Positions 40,969 to 52,779 of a stretch of DNA of 64,000 bases are shown here, piece by piece. The position numbers and the translations under genes were made by a program. The stretch covers positions 13,309,037 to 13,373,036 of the forward strand of contig NC_063050.1 in the NCBI RefSeq assembly GCF_018812025.1, read 5' to 3'. The DNA is from Megalobrama amblycephala (lineage: Eukaryota > Chordata > Actinopteri > Cypriniformes > Xenocyprididae). Below the pieces are notes generated by a model. The model was not told the DNA's origin and did no database searches. It worked only from the letters and a program-made list of their open reading frames with translations. Every line of letters begins with the position of its first letter. Positions within the stretch are counted from its first letter, which is position 1.

Positions 40969-42241
40969 ATGTCTAAAATACTAGAAAAAGTGGTGTCAGT
41001 CCAATTGTGCTCCTTCTTGCAAAAAAACGCTATCTATGAAAAATTTCAGTCAGGATTCAGATCTCATCACAGCACAGAAACTGCGCTCGTTAAAATTACA
41101 AACAACTTACTCCTAGCTTCTGACCAAGGCTGTGTCTCAATACTAGTGTTACTTGATCTCAGTGCTGCGTTCGACACTATAGATCATAAAATACTCCTAG
41201 ATCGACTACAAAATTACACTGGTATTCAGGGCCAGGCATTATGGTGGTTTAGGTCATACCTATCAGACCGTCATAATTTTGTTTATATAAACGGGGAAAA
41301 ATCTAAGATAACAATAGTAAACTATGGAGTGCCGTAAGGATCTGTGTTAGGCCCTCTGCTATTTTCAATATACATGCTGCCACTCGGCAATATTATAAGA
41401 AAACATGGAATTAGTTTTCACTGCTATGCCGATGTTATATATTTCAACACAACCAGATGAAATCTCTAAATTATCCAATCTGACAGAATGTATTAAAGAA
41501 GTAAAACATTGGATGACTAGTAATTTTCTTCTATTAAATTCAGATAAGACTGAAGTATTACTTATTGGGCCAAAAACCTGTACACAGAATCTCTCAGACT
41601 ACAATCTGCATTTAGAAGGATGTACTGTTACTCCATCCTCGACAGTTAAAGACCTGGGTGTTATATTAGACAGCAACTTGTCCTTTGAAAATCATATTTC
41701 ATATGTTACAAAAACAGCCTTCTTCCACCTCAGAAACATTGCTAAGATTCGGAATATGTTATCTATTTCTGATGCAGAAAAGTTAGTTCATGCTTTCATG
41801 ACATCTCGACTAGATTACTGTAATGCATTATTAGCTGGTTGTCCTGCTTCCTCAATAAACAAGCTACAATTAGTACAAAATGCAGCTGCTAGAGTTCTTA
41901 CCAGGTCAAGAAAATATGATCATATAACACCAATTTTATCTCTACACTGGTTACCTATTAAGTTCTGTATCGATTATAAAGTATTGTTAATGACCTATAA
42001 GGCTCTAAATGGTTTAGCTCCTGTGTACTTAACTGATCTTCTATCTCCCTACAATCCTTCACGCTCCTTAAGATCACAAAACTCTGGACTTCTTCCTGTA
42101 CCTAGGATATCTAAGTCCACTAAAGGAGGGAGTGCGTTTTCACATTTGGCTCCGAAACTCTGGAATAGCCTTCCTGATAATGTTAGGGGCTCAGACTTGC
42201 TCACCCAGTTTAAATCTAGATTAAAGACATATCTCTTTTAG
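40969..42241 (+). pseudogene. LINE RT fragment
   Basis: Motifs are [44 protein letters not shown], then GVP followed by a stop and GSVLGPLLF. The catalytic box is cut to HCYAD by a deletion, after which the frame continues as …VIYFNTTR or, in the alternative frame, …[12 protein letters not shown]. It ends FKSRLKTYLF with the stop at 42,239-42,241. Dead at the active site. Confidence 0.85.
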
Positions 42242-42813
42242 CCTGACTACGTCAGACTTCCTACTTCCGCTCAATTTCATTTCGCTTCTGTACTCAGTCT
42301 GATACAGCGTCAGAGCTTTGTGTTTGCCACCGGTCTGGAAACAGCCGGGCCAATCAACGAACAGAGGGCGGGCTGAGAGCCGTGACGTAATGCTAAGCGC
42401 CGAGTTTTACATTGTAGGTTAGAGAAATCGAAAACCGAAACGACCGCGGAAATGGGAAACGAGACACGGGATGCAAACTTCGGGATGCATTAACTTCGCA
42501 TAATCTGCAAAAGTCGTTTACAGCCATGTTCACTCCGGTATTTCGCTCGCATCATCATGTGTTTACAACAGGTTTACAGTGGAAGTTCAATCATAGATTT
42601 GAGTTCGATGCATGATGTCTGTGCTTCGATGCGGCTGTACAGGCCCATAACATACGTCATAACTAAACGTATCTAATTGGCTTACGGGTAACCAATGATT
42701 TTAAACTTCAGACAAGCGTCCCCTAGCGAGAGAGAAAACACTTCTCTATTATGCCATTCCAGACTCTGTCTACGAAGCAAAGTGAAGTAGCAGAGTCTGG
42801 TATTACCAGGCTA
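42239..42813. mobile_element. TIR element (575 bp) with 9-bp TSD TATCTCTTT
   Basis: Ends TAGCCTG and CAGGCTA, with further inverted similarity (…GACTACGTCAGAC… against …TACCAGACTCTGC…). Flanks are TATCTCTTT at 42,230-42,238 and 42,814-42,822. It has supplied the present stop codon (TAG at its first bases) of the LINE RT. A 9-bp target is usual for Mutator-like elements. No ORF. Confidence 0.75.
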
Positions 42814-43330
42814 TATCTCTTTAGCCAAGCATTCACATAATGCATCTCATATCAGATCAATTGCATGTGACTATCTTTGCTTAATGTTATGAACAGTAGC
42901 TACGCTAATTATTCTCCATTTGCTTTTCTGTTTTACCTTGGGACACTCGTCCCGAGGTGACTAGAGAGGACATCAGCTTCAGTTTGGATCCAGCCCCTTA
43001 AGAAGACCTCAAATGACCAACACCTATGAAGAGACGGTGCCAACTCCTGCGAGGACTTCAGAAGACGCAATCATCTGGATCAACATGCACATTCCCAAAT
43101 TTCTATATCCTAATTATTGTTAATGTAATTCATTTTTCCAGGAGCTCATTGCTTCTACGTTCAGTTAAACTGCTAACAGTGATTGTAAATTAATTGCCTA
43201 AATTATTACATTATTTGCTAACTGCATTCTTTAAATTGTGATGTTGACATGCATTCTCTGTAAAGCTGCTTTGAAATGTTATGTATCGTGAAAAGCGCTA
43301 TACAAATAAATGTGAATTGAATTGAATTGA

Positions 43331-43955
43331 ACACCTTGGGGACCCTTCAGGTTCAAACATCCTCCGTTTGGCCTAAAATCCTCCAGTGAGGTGTTCCAGC
43401 AAAAGAACAGAGAGGCTTTGGTGACATTAGTGGTGTGCATGTGATTGCTGATGATATGATCATTGCAGCGGTTGATGAGAAGGAGCACACAGAAAGTGAT
43501 GGACAGAGCCAAAGAACTGAACATCAAGTTCAACAAAGTACAGTACAAAGTCACAAAAGTGAGATACATGAGCCACATAATAAGAGCAGAGGGTGTTCAA
43601 CTGAACAGTGAAAAGGTAGAAGGAATTGTCAACATGCCTGCTCCAGAAGACAAAAAAGGCCTACAGAGACTGCTGGGCATGACAAAATACTTGTTACAGT
43701 ACATAAGAAACAAAGCAGTTTTGACGGCTCCATTAAGACAGTTGCTGAGAAAGACTCACAATGGTTGCAGATGCCTGAGCATGATGCAGCACTGGACAGA
43801 TTAAAAAAAGCATTCACTGAGGCTCTCGTGTTCAGGTTTTTTGACCCGGACCAGCAAATTGTGCTTCAAGCTGACGCATCAAAAGATGGCCTCGGTGCAT
43901 GTTTACTGCAACAGGAACGCCCAGTCACTACTGGCCCTTCAAAGACGCGATAAGA
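43331..43955 (+). pseudogene. Gypsy copy 2 RT part 2 and RNase H start
   Basis: It resumes PWGPFRFKHPPFGLKSS, then an ADDMIIAAVDEKEH box (about 43,448-43,490), KELNIKFNKVQYKVTKVRYMSH, LLGMTKYLLQYI and the RNase H start DPDQQIVLQADASKDGLG. The deletion joint follows ERPVT. Several frame breaks. Confidence 0.8.
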
Positions 43956-43989
43956 ATCTGTGACGGACTGATAATGACAAATTCATCAT

Positions 43990-44545
43990 CCCAAGAGGTA
44001 TGCGGCCAGTAATACTGGAAAGACTACATGCAGCTCATCAAAGAGTACAACGCACCAAGGAACATGCGAGGAGAGACTTGTACTGGCCAGGTGTGTCTGT
44101 AGAGATCCAGAACATGGTTGAAAGATGTACAGTGTGCCAGCAGCTAATGCCAAAGAACCAAAAAGAGCCATTGAAACCCCATGAACTGCCAGAGCTTCCA
44201 TGGTACAAGTTGGGTGTGGATATATTCAAGCTCAAAGGTCAGTCATTTCTCCTTACTGTTGATCAGTCGTTAGGGTGGAAACATCACAGGGTTGGAAGCC
44301 GGCAATGGTGACAGAACAAAGGCCGGAGACACGTTCCTTCAACATTGTGACGGATTCTGGTCAACATACAGAAGGAACAGCAGACACTTGTGTGCAAGCA
44401 AAGAACAAGCTCTACCAGATGTTGTGGAGGAAGTTGAAGAGATGATACAGAGCGGTCAATCCAGGAGGACAATGTGCAAGATCAAACTGTGGTGGATGAA
44501 AACACTGAGCAAGGATATTGTACTAGGAGTGAGAGGCTTGTGAAA
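43990..44545 (+). pseudogene. Gypsy copy 2 integrase fragment
   Basis: The HHCC region (AAHQRVQRTKEHARRDLYWPG … CTVCQQ) is intact; the catalytic core degenerates after LTVDQ in the same way as copy 1, so that damage predates the duplication. Confidence 0.8.
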
Positions 44546-44817
44546 AAGCCAATTAGATTCAGTGATTTTGAAATGGGCTAAGAAGAAGAAGAAAAAGGGA
44601 AGTTTAAGAAAATATATTATGTTTGTGTTCTGAGTGTTTGTTTTTTTGTTGTTGTTGTTGAAAGACAAATAACAAACATGTAAACAGGTGCTGTTTATTA
44701 TTCCAGTTGTTTTGAATTGTATAATAATTGAGTGGTCATACTTGTTTATTACATGTTGGTGAATCAGTATTTTTCTTTTCCTGCATTTTTTTCTTAAATG
44801 TCCTAAAAGGGGGGGAA

Positions 44818-44925
44818 TGTAGTATATGCGGGTGCATATCAGTTATAATGTCAGTTATAATAATAAAATAAACAGCAGCTATGAGAGAAATGTTTATTTG
44901 AGATCTCGGTCTTTTAAACACTACA
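44818..44925 (+). repeat. Gypsy 3' LTR, 108 bp, copy 2
   Basis: TGTAGT…ACTACA, nearly identical to 13,951-14,058 and likewise 489 bp beyond the stop codon of the facing CD22-like gene. Confidence 0.85.
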
Positions 44926-45413
44926 AAAATGATTAAGTTCCTCCAGTAAAGATACAGTAGAATAAAATCCAGTCAACAGAGCGTCAGACATGACAGAGAA
45001 ACTGAGACTTTAATACAATCAGATTCAGACTGAACTGAGTTTAACATGAAAATACTGCTTAACTGTGAAATTAACATACATAAATTCAATTTTAATACTC
45101 CAGTGAAGCAGAAACTAAAGTATGACTACATGTTATTATGATGTTACTTTAAATATTTTGTAAAAGGTTTCCCTACTAAAATGCATTTGCTTATGAAGCA
45201 CAAACATAAAATGTGACATGCAGGCTAAAATATAGATTTACAAAACAAATAAAAAAAATATTCTGCAAACTCTTATAAGCTCAATTACAATATACACAGT
45301 TTAATAAATCATAATGTTATTGATGATGAAATGATGTTCATGAGCTGATAATGATGGGCAGTTTCTGAGGAGCTTCAGTTGTTTCATATTAGCAGTAATA
45401 CAGTGAGGAGAGT

Positions 45414-48400
45414 TTAATGTGGATCTGCTGAAGTCACTGCTAGAGTCTCATATTCAGAAGATCTGGACTGAAGCTCAAGAGCCGTGTAGGTGTCATCAGG
45501 AGCTCTGGACTGAACAGACTGTGAGAGACAGATCAACAAACAGCCTGTTTATGTGTGGATCTGCTGAATCTGACTGTAAAAAGTGTTGGAGACATTTACT
45601 GACTGTGATTGTGCTGTAAATGTCAGCAGATGTTCTGGACGCTGGATCCAGAGCTGTGTATGTATCGTCACTCGCGTCAGCCGTCTATAGAGAGAGATTT
45701 CTACACTGTTAATGCTTCATGTACACTATTGTATTCATAGTTCAATACAACAATACAATCACACTGTGTTTCAGTTGTAGATGGAGGAGTGTGTTTGTCG
45801 ACTCGCCTGCTTTTGATTCACGTCTTCAGTTCCACCTTCTCTCCTCTTCTTCCTCCTGAAAACAGACAGAAAACTATTAAAAATGTATTAAAATATATTT
45901 TAAAAGAATATTAAATATATTTTAATACTTTTTTAATAAAGAAAAGGTTTGAAATAGAGTCCATTTACTTTAGATGTGAGATTGATTTTTGTAGATTTTT
46001 TAGTGAATAGATTTAGTGTGCAGATAAACTTCACTCACTTTATGAACACAATGATGATGATGATGATGATGAAGATCAATCCTCCACATCCCACCATGAT
46101 CCCAGAAACTGTGTGCAGAGCAGCTCTCTGAACCCCTGAAACCAGATGATCATGAAGATCATTTCACACGTGAGACAGATGAACCTGAAAGAGTGTCTGT
46201 TTATAGAAAATACCTTTAACAGTGAGAGAAACAGACGCTGATCTCTGAGATCCATATTTATTCTGAGCCTCACAGTAGAAGCGTCCACTGAAACTGGAGC
46301 TAAAGCTGGAGATGCTGAAACTCTGTCCAGATCCAACAGCTGAGGTTTCATCCTCCTTAAACCAGCTGAAGTTCAGAGCAGGAGGGTTTGAATCACTGCT
46401 GCAGTTCAGAGTCACTGAATCTCCTGACACTATTTCACCAGACGGACTGATGATGGACACTGAGACGCTCTTTGGAGGATCTACATGAAATATATATAAA
46501 ACAGAAAAATAATTATTTTATTAATGCCATGACCTTCCATAATCATTATTATCAATTACTGAAGTGTATCTGTAAGTGGAAATTCTGAATTCTGAATAAT
46601 CTGTGAAATATTTCACTAATATTAATGAATCAGTTTGTACTCACATTCAACATTAAGAGAAACAGCAGGAGAGATCAGATGATCATTATTTCCTCTTATT
46701 TCACACTGATAGTTTCCTTCATCAGAACGACTGACTGACTGCAGATGAAGCTGATTCTCTTCCTCAATTCCTTTAGTGAATCTCTGTGTGTTTCTGGACC
46801 AGATGAATGTTGTTTGTTCAGTCAGAGAGCAGCTGCTTTTACATGTCAGAGTGACTGAATCTCCCTCTTTCACTCTCTGCTGTGTCTCCACCTGCAGGTC
46901 TGACACAACAACAACAACAACAACAACAACAACATCTGATTGACTGTCATCATCACAACATCAGGGCAGTTTTCCAGAAAGCAGGTTATCTAACATATCC
47001 GGGTAAGTTTACTCAGAGTAAATAGATAACCTCAACTTTCAGTTCCAGAAAGGTCACTTTCAGGGTATGTAAGTAACCATAAATAACTTACTCTCTGAAC
47101 AAAACCTGCTCTGGAGCAGCTTGTGTTTCAGCGTTAGTTTCTTTCAGAAGTGTTCAGCGTATGATGAGGCTCCAGTGAGCAGAACAGAGTTTTTATTCTC
47201 TTCTCACGCATCATAGATTCAGATCATGCATTCATAAAAACTGATACAGCCATATTACCTTTGAAAGCAGACTGTTTTTAGGTCAATTCATCTATTTTTT
47301 TTTCTTCGTTTATATATTTAGCATCAAAAAAATAATATAATTATAGTTCACAGCAATTAAAAAAACACTGATTAATGAAAGATTAAAATTAAAAGATAAG
47401 ATTAAAAAAAAAAAAATAGAAAAACCGCCCAGTAGGTGGGTTTGTTTCTTCTTTAAAGGGTTAGTTCACCCAAAAATGAAAATTATGTCATTAATGACTC
47501 ACCCTCATGTCATTTCAAACCCGTAAGACCTCCTTTCATCTTCGGAACACAGTTTAAGATATTTTAGATTTAGTCCGAGAGCTTTCTGTCCCTCCATTGA
47601 AAATGTATGTACGGTATACTGTCCATGTCCAGAAAGGTAATAAAAACATCATCAAAGTAGTCCATGTGACATCAGTGGGTTAGTTAGAAGTTTTTGAAGC
47701 ATCGAAAATACATTTTGGTCCAAAAATAACAAAAACTACAACTTTATTCAGCATTGTATTCTCTTCCGGGTCTGTTGTTCATCCGGGTTCACGACTCCTC
47801 AGTGAACCGCAGTGCACTGCTGACGTGTTATCTGGTGTGCCAGAGTTTCGTTTACAGTCTGAGGGAGACGCATGCTGTATTCAAGCTATTTTTTAAAATG
47901 GTGCGTAAGTGTGCATGTCGCAGATGTCCTAATCGCCAAAAACAACGACGTAAAAGTGCATTACCAAAGCCGACAGATGAAAGGATTCAATGGAATCAAT
48001 TCAGTGGAATCAATTCAGTGGAAAGGATTCCGGAAGAGAAGACAATGCCGAATAAAGTCGTAGTTTTTGTTATTTTTGGACCAAAATGTATTTTCGATGC
48101 TTCAAAACTTCTAACTAACCCACTGATGTCACATGGACTACTTCGATAATGTTTTTATTACCTTTCTGGACATGGACAGTATACCGTACATACATTTTCA
48201 ATGGAGGGACAGAAAGCTCTCGGACTAAATCTAAAATATCTTAAACTGTGTTCCGAAGATGAACGGAGGTCTTACGGGTTTGGAACAACATGAGGGTGAG
48301 TCATTAATGACATAATTTTCATTTTTGGGTGAACTAACCCTTTAACAAAAGAAGAAGAAAGAAGTTTTATGGAAAACTTCTTCTTAGAGTCCGTTTCCAT

Positions 48401-49985
48401 GGTGACTCCTGGATTCGCTCTAGGTTGAGAATGTCTTCATATGGTCACCGTTAACTCTGAGTTTCATACTCTGCACTGATTCATCCAAATAAAAAATTTA
48501 GGTTAATGGTTCACATCTATATTTTGTAACTTGAGCCAATGAAAAATAAATAACTTGCTCTAACAATATTTCTTATGCCTTTGAAAACTATTTTATAAAA
48601 CCTGGCTCAAAGTATATTTTTCTTGTTGAAGAAAGTCAATTAATTTAAATTCTATTTTTGATCTAAACAAAAAGATATAGATTTAATCAAAACAAAAATT
48701 ATCATTTAAGAAATAACATGAATTTATTTTTTATCTTATTTCAAGTTATAAAATATAGATGTGAACCATTAACCTAAATTTTTATGTGGATGAATGAAAA
48801 CATTTTTTCAGTGCAGGTTGGCTGAACTTACTCCAGACCTCGAGTATCAAGGTTTATTAATCAACGAGAGTTCAGGGTTTATGTGAAGATAAGTTAAACT
48901 TGCTTTCTGGAAAACCCCCATCATCATGTGATAATACTGAAATAATAACATTAAAACACTAAATTCAAGCACTTCAGACAGCAGTTATAATAAACAGCTT
49001 GATGTTTCTGAGGAACAGATGATAGTTTATTCAAAAGATAATAAAAATGTTTTTGTGGTCAATTTCGTAGAGTTCACTTTACCTGTGACATCAAGCCAAG
49101 CTCCAGGAATCACTGTCCATCTTTTATTCTGATAATAATCTGTAATTCTACAGTAATAGACGTGTTTATCAGCTTCTGTTACATCCATCAAAGTGATGCT
49201 GTGAGTGTCTTTATCTTCACTCAAACACTGAACTCCTCCTCTCTTCTCTGGATCTGAACACAGATCAGGTGATTCTCCAACAGGTTTGGTCCAGAAAGCT
49301 TTTACGAGTTTATGATATTGAGGATCTGTTAAAGTACAGGATATTTTCACTGTTGATCCCTTTAATGCACAAACATATGAAGGGCTGTAATTCACTCCCC
49401 AATACTGCAGACCATCAACCGCTGAAACACAGAAATGAGGAAAATAAGTAAAGAGACTTTCAACAACAAACAGAAATCTTTAATTTTCTTCTACACTTTT
49501 TTTAACACACTATCAGAGATTTCAGTTGGTGTCTAGAACAGATGTGTCTGAAGCCGAATACTATGTTCGGAAAATAAATGATGTATTTTATGGAGTGCCT
49601 AATGGGACATGATAATAAAATAAAATATGAGATGGGAGGAAAAAGTATATTTCAATGCTTTTGTGTTCTCTCGCAATTATATAGTGTGAAATATTTAATT
49701 AATATTAATGAATCAGTTTGTATTCACATTCAACATCAAGATGAACAGCAGGAGAGATCAGATGATCATTATTTCCTCTTACAGCACCACATTTGTAGTT
49801 TCCTTTATCAGAATGTTTGACTGACCACAGATGAAGCTGATTCTCTTTCACAATTCCTTCAGTGAATCTCTGTGTGTTTCTGTACCAGATGAATGTTGTT
49901 TGTTCAGTCAGAGAGCAGCTGCTTTTACATGTCAGAGTGACTGAATCTCCCTCTTTCACTCTCTGCTGTGTCTCCACCTGCAGGT
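45414..49985 (-). CDS. CD22-like / Siglec-like inhibitory Ig receptor, gene 2 (5' end outside window)
   Basis: Exons, 5' to 3': 49,985-49,728 (C2-type), 49,421-49,083 (V-type), 46,899-46,645 (C2), 46,480-46,214 (C2), 46,135-46,039 (membrane helix), 45,855-45,807, 45,684-45,604 and 45,518-45,414 (tail). All keep the phases of gene 1 and have no internal stop. The V domain keeps both canonical cysteines (ISCTL, YYCRI). The tail again has DTYTAL, DIYSTI, DTYTAL and SEYETL. No signal-peptide exon lies before the V exon; instead a C2 exon does, so the protein probably has a repeated V-C2 unit and starts beyond 64,000. Alternatively the 49,728 exon is a relic and the gene is headless. Confidence 0.75.
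47457..48341. mobile_element. Kolobok-like element (885 bp) with 315-bp inverted repeats
   Basis: It is flanked by TTAA on both sides (47,453-47,456; 48,342-48,345). The TIRs start AGGGTTAGTTCACCC and run about 315 bp with few mismatches. The loop contains a short ATG frame at 47,899 reading MVRKCACRRCPNRQ … LPKPTDERIQW, which resembles the start of a THAP zinc finger. A TTAA target plus THAP is the Kolobok combination. Non-autonomous. Confidence 0.75.
48479..48817. mobile_element. Short foldback MITE
   Basis: ATTCATCC…AAATTTAGGTTAATGG at the left is inverted at 48,758-48,815 over about 55 bp. Non-coding, A/T-rich. Confidence 0.7.
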
Positions 49986-50599
49986 CTGACACAACAACAA
50001 CAACATCTGATTCACTGTCAGATTAAAGTGAGAGTTCACAAATTAAAATCAGTAATTTTTATCATTATTTGAGTTTTTTTTTTTTCTAAAGCTGCAAATC
50101 TTTCTTTTTTCAGAACACAAAAGGAGACTGCTCATACATCTAGTCGGTTGTTTTTGCAAAATAAACTTCATCAGGTTGATCAGGACGAGTGACAGTCAGG
50201 GATTATTCTGGGATTAACAACCGGCTGGATCTACATCTACATTATTACACAGATACTTCTGATACTTCTGATAATTGCCACATAAGTAAATAATTAGACA
50301 CAAAATGTTGATTTAAGTTGAAATCTTTTATTACTTCGTTAAACACAAAGCTTCTGTGAAGAAAGCTTTGAGTCGAGACCAACAAACAAGATCAAACAAG
50401 ATGGACATTTGAAGATAATGTACAGTCATATCACTTATTACACAGCTTTACACCACATTAATAATGATGGAGACATGAAATATTGATTTGAAAAGAAAAT
50501 ATTTGATTATTATCTTATAATTCATTACAGTGAACAATCATTCTAGCAATAAGACAATCACTTCAACAATATTACCGTAGGTCTGCCATTACAGTGTTG
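49986..50599. other. Intron of CD22-like gene 2, no further gene seen
   Basis: It starts with an (AAC)n tract at the C2 acceptor, then A/T-rich sequence without recognised exons or element ends. Confidence 0.5.
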
Positions 50600-52779
50600 C
50601 TATAGAGTGGTGCAGGTATGACATCTCTTTGTAGGCCAAAACGCAGAAGCGAGTTAGCATTTTAGCACTTCCGATTCCACCTCCTCAAAGTCAATGTTTT
50701 TTTTTGTTTTTTTTTAAATGGGATTTTGGTCAAATGGCTGAAATAAAGTCTGTGGTTTCACATTAAAAACGGTTAATAACAAGTGGGTAAATGGGACTAC
50801 ACAGGCATTCTGGGATATTAACCCTCAGGGGTCTGAGGATTTTTGGGACCCTGGAGAAGTTTTGACATGCCCTGACATTTGTGCTTTTTTCAGTTGTTCA
50901 TAAACATATTAATGGAAAAAGTGTCATTACACTGTATTCAGCACAAACTAGGCTACAATAATATGTGAGGAACATGTATGTACATGTTTGTGTTTTTGAA
51001 GGAATAACGTTTATTCATGGTTATTGAAAAAACAAAAAACTTAAGTCACTGAAATAAAGCCAAAAAATATATATTAAATCTTTGTTCATAAGACTTCTGG
51101 GTATTTGAGGTTGTAGACTAAAGTTTTTGCTTCAAAATGAGGTAAAAAATTATGCTGCCTGCTTGTTCATATAAAACAATAGAGAGATTTAAATTTTCTA
51201 AAACATCTTTGGTCAAGAAACACAGTATGCGTGGAGGCGTGAATCCTCATGTATAATGGGTGATTCTCACCTGAGAAAACAAAAGAATCACATAATAATG
51301 ACCTGAAATGACTTGCATATTAATGAGGCCTTTCAGTCAGGTAGGCTGTGAAAAAAACCCTCTGTGATCATGATTCAAATCTCATCATGGTATAAATCAA
51401 ACATACAGAAAAAACAGCAATACTGTGAAATATTATTACAATTTAAAATAATGGTATTCTATTATATTCTTTAAAATATAATGTATTTCTGTGATGCAAA
51501 GTGTCTGAACAATTATGTTACCTCTATGGCATTTCATATAGGCTTTTAGCTTAAAAGCATGCACATTTGGAGAAATATTGATGGATTCTCATATGTTTGT
51601 CAATTTTCTATACAGAAGAGTAATATTTATTCAGGATTTATTGTCATTACTATGAGTGCTGGATACTGTGTTTTCAATTCATACTTGCAGCCGGAGGGCG
51701 CTCTGTACACCTTTAGTCCACAAATGCCTGAGCACTAAAGAAGAATAGGCAATCCAGGAACTAACCGAACTAACAGAGGACAGAGATAGCTAACTATGGC
51801 TATTCAAAACACTTTTCAAGACAATAAATACACGATTGAGACAATGTATGCATTTATTGACTGAATTTGCGTCTGAATAGCGCTCCCTCCGTGGGCGTGG
51901 CCACATTAGCGGATAATGAGCTGAATCACGGATTTCTGACATGGCTCTCTTTTCATACAGATTACATAAACACAGAATGTTTGTTTTCGATTTGACTTAC
52001 ATGATTTAAAACCTGACATTTCAACGTTTTTTTAGACATAAGTCTAATTTTTTTGTGATTAGTATTCACTAAGTTACAGTTCATTTTCTGAGAACTATCA
52101 GATTGGACTTCCTTCAGAGGGAGACGAGAGATCACGCATCATGTTAGTTTTCTTTATCTTACAAAAAGCACAACATTTTGTTTTTACTCTGAGTGTACAC
52201 AAATAAAAGAAGATATTCCACAGATTAAAATGGTGTATAACTCTTAATTGTATGTGCAACATTAACGGAGTATTTTGAGTCTCTTTCACACTGGTAAGAA
52301 AAAAACCGCGGTGGTATCGCCGGCAATACCCTCAGACCTCAGAGTGTTAAAGGTCATCACGCTGAGAAGGTAAGATCAGTCTGCTTTTACAGCCTTGTTA
52401 TGCTCATAATTGTACTCTTATGAACTATTCTAACTCAGACGTGCTGGGAAAATGTTTTTAGATTAAAACTGAAATAGGTGTCTGAAGCTTAGTGATGGGG
52501 AGGTTGAAATCGTGCAACCATGGAGTAGTTCGTTTATAGCCTACCTTTAGCTTTTTACTTTTGGCGACTGCATTTAGGCTTCAAAATTCATGTTTATCTG
52601 TGAAAATTATCTTGGACAAAACATGTAAGAATCATAAACCTTTGTTGATCACAGAGCTTTTTTTTGCGGTAATCCAAAAGCTTAAGGAAAAATCCTATTG
52701 GGTTTTTGTCGAGGGAACCAGTGTGATGCGAACTGCCGATTGACCTATAAAATGACGTCATACATGCACCACTCTATAG
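50600..52779. mobile_element. TIR element (CTATAGAGTGG ends), 2.2 kb
   Basis: CTATAGAGTGGTGCAGGTAT at 50,600 is inverted at 52,760-52,779 with similarity for about 45 bp. GTTG follows or precedes both ends. The interior holds a piggyBac-like insert and no coding sequence. Confidence 0.6.
50822..52346. mobile_element. piggyBac-like non-autonomous element in TTAA
   Basis: TTAA flanks both ends (50,818-50,821; 52,347-52,350). The TIR CCCTCAGGGGTCTGAGG matches CACTCTGAGGTCTGAGG at the other end. A C-rich start after TTAA fits piggyBac; Kolobok is an alternative. No transposase frame. Confidence 0.55.

Larger units (their letters stand above)
40958..43330 (+). mobile_element. 5'-truncated LINE (L2/CR1-like) with TSD ACACCTT
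   Basis: It is inserted in Gypsy RT and flanked by ACACCTT (40,951-40,957 and 43,331-43,337). It contains the C-terminal two thirds of an RT frame, a 3' UTR interrupted by a 575-bp MITE, and a tail AAAAGCGCTATACAAATAAA followed by GAATT repeats. The same tail in reverse at about 60,278-60,350 shows another copy of the family. Confidence 0.85.
39745..44925 (+). mobile_element. Gypsy-type LTR retrotransposon, copy 2 (decayed)
   Basis: Sister of the copy at 10,204-14,058. It keeps 5' coding traces lost there: a CCHC zinc knuckle CRVCGKANHSAKIC (40,474-40,515) at the end of gag, and a protease box DSGADANVLPL (about 40,651-40,683). RT is split by a LINE at 40,958. A deletion then joins mid RNase H (…ERPVT) to the linker before integrase near 43,932. 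The end is a purine tract and a 108-bp LTR. The 5' boundary is not defined; no 5' LTR was found. Confidence 0.8.
36459..46925. repeat. Segmental duplication, unit 2
   Basis: Partner of 6,944-16,250. Colinear markers are the lectin (37,336 versus 7,802), the 108-bp LTR (44,818 versus 13,951), CD22-like stop codons (45,414 versus 14,547; each 489 bp from the LTR) and the C2 exon (46,899 versus 16,231). Confidence 0.85.
46964..48916. mobile_element. TIR element in an intron of gene 2, with two nested MITEs
   Basis: GTTTTCCAGAAAGCAGGTTA at the left is matched in reverse by the right end near 48,900 (TGCTTTCTGGAAAAC). The interior is broken by a Kolobok-like element and a short foldback MITE. Exact ends and TSD are not clear. 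Confidence 0.5.

Noticed and set aside
47754..48149. 131-codon ORF as a host gene
   Set aside because: It lies wholly inside the Kolobok-like element, crossing from one inverted arm through the loop into the other.
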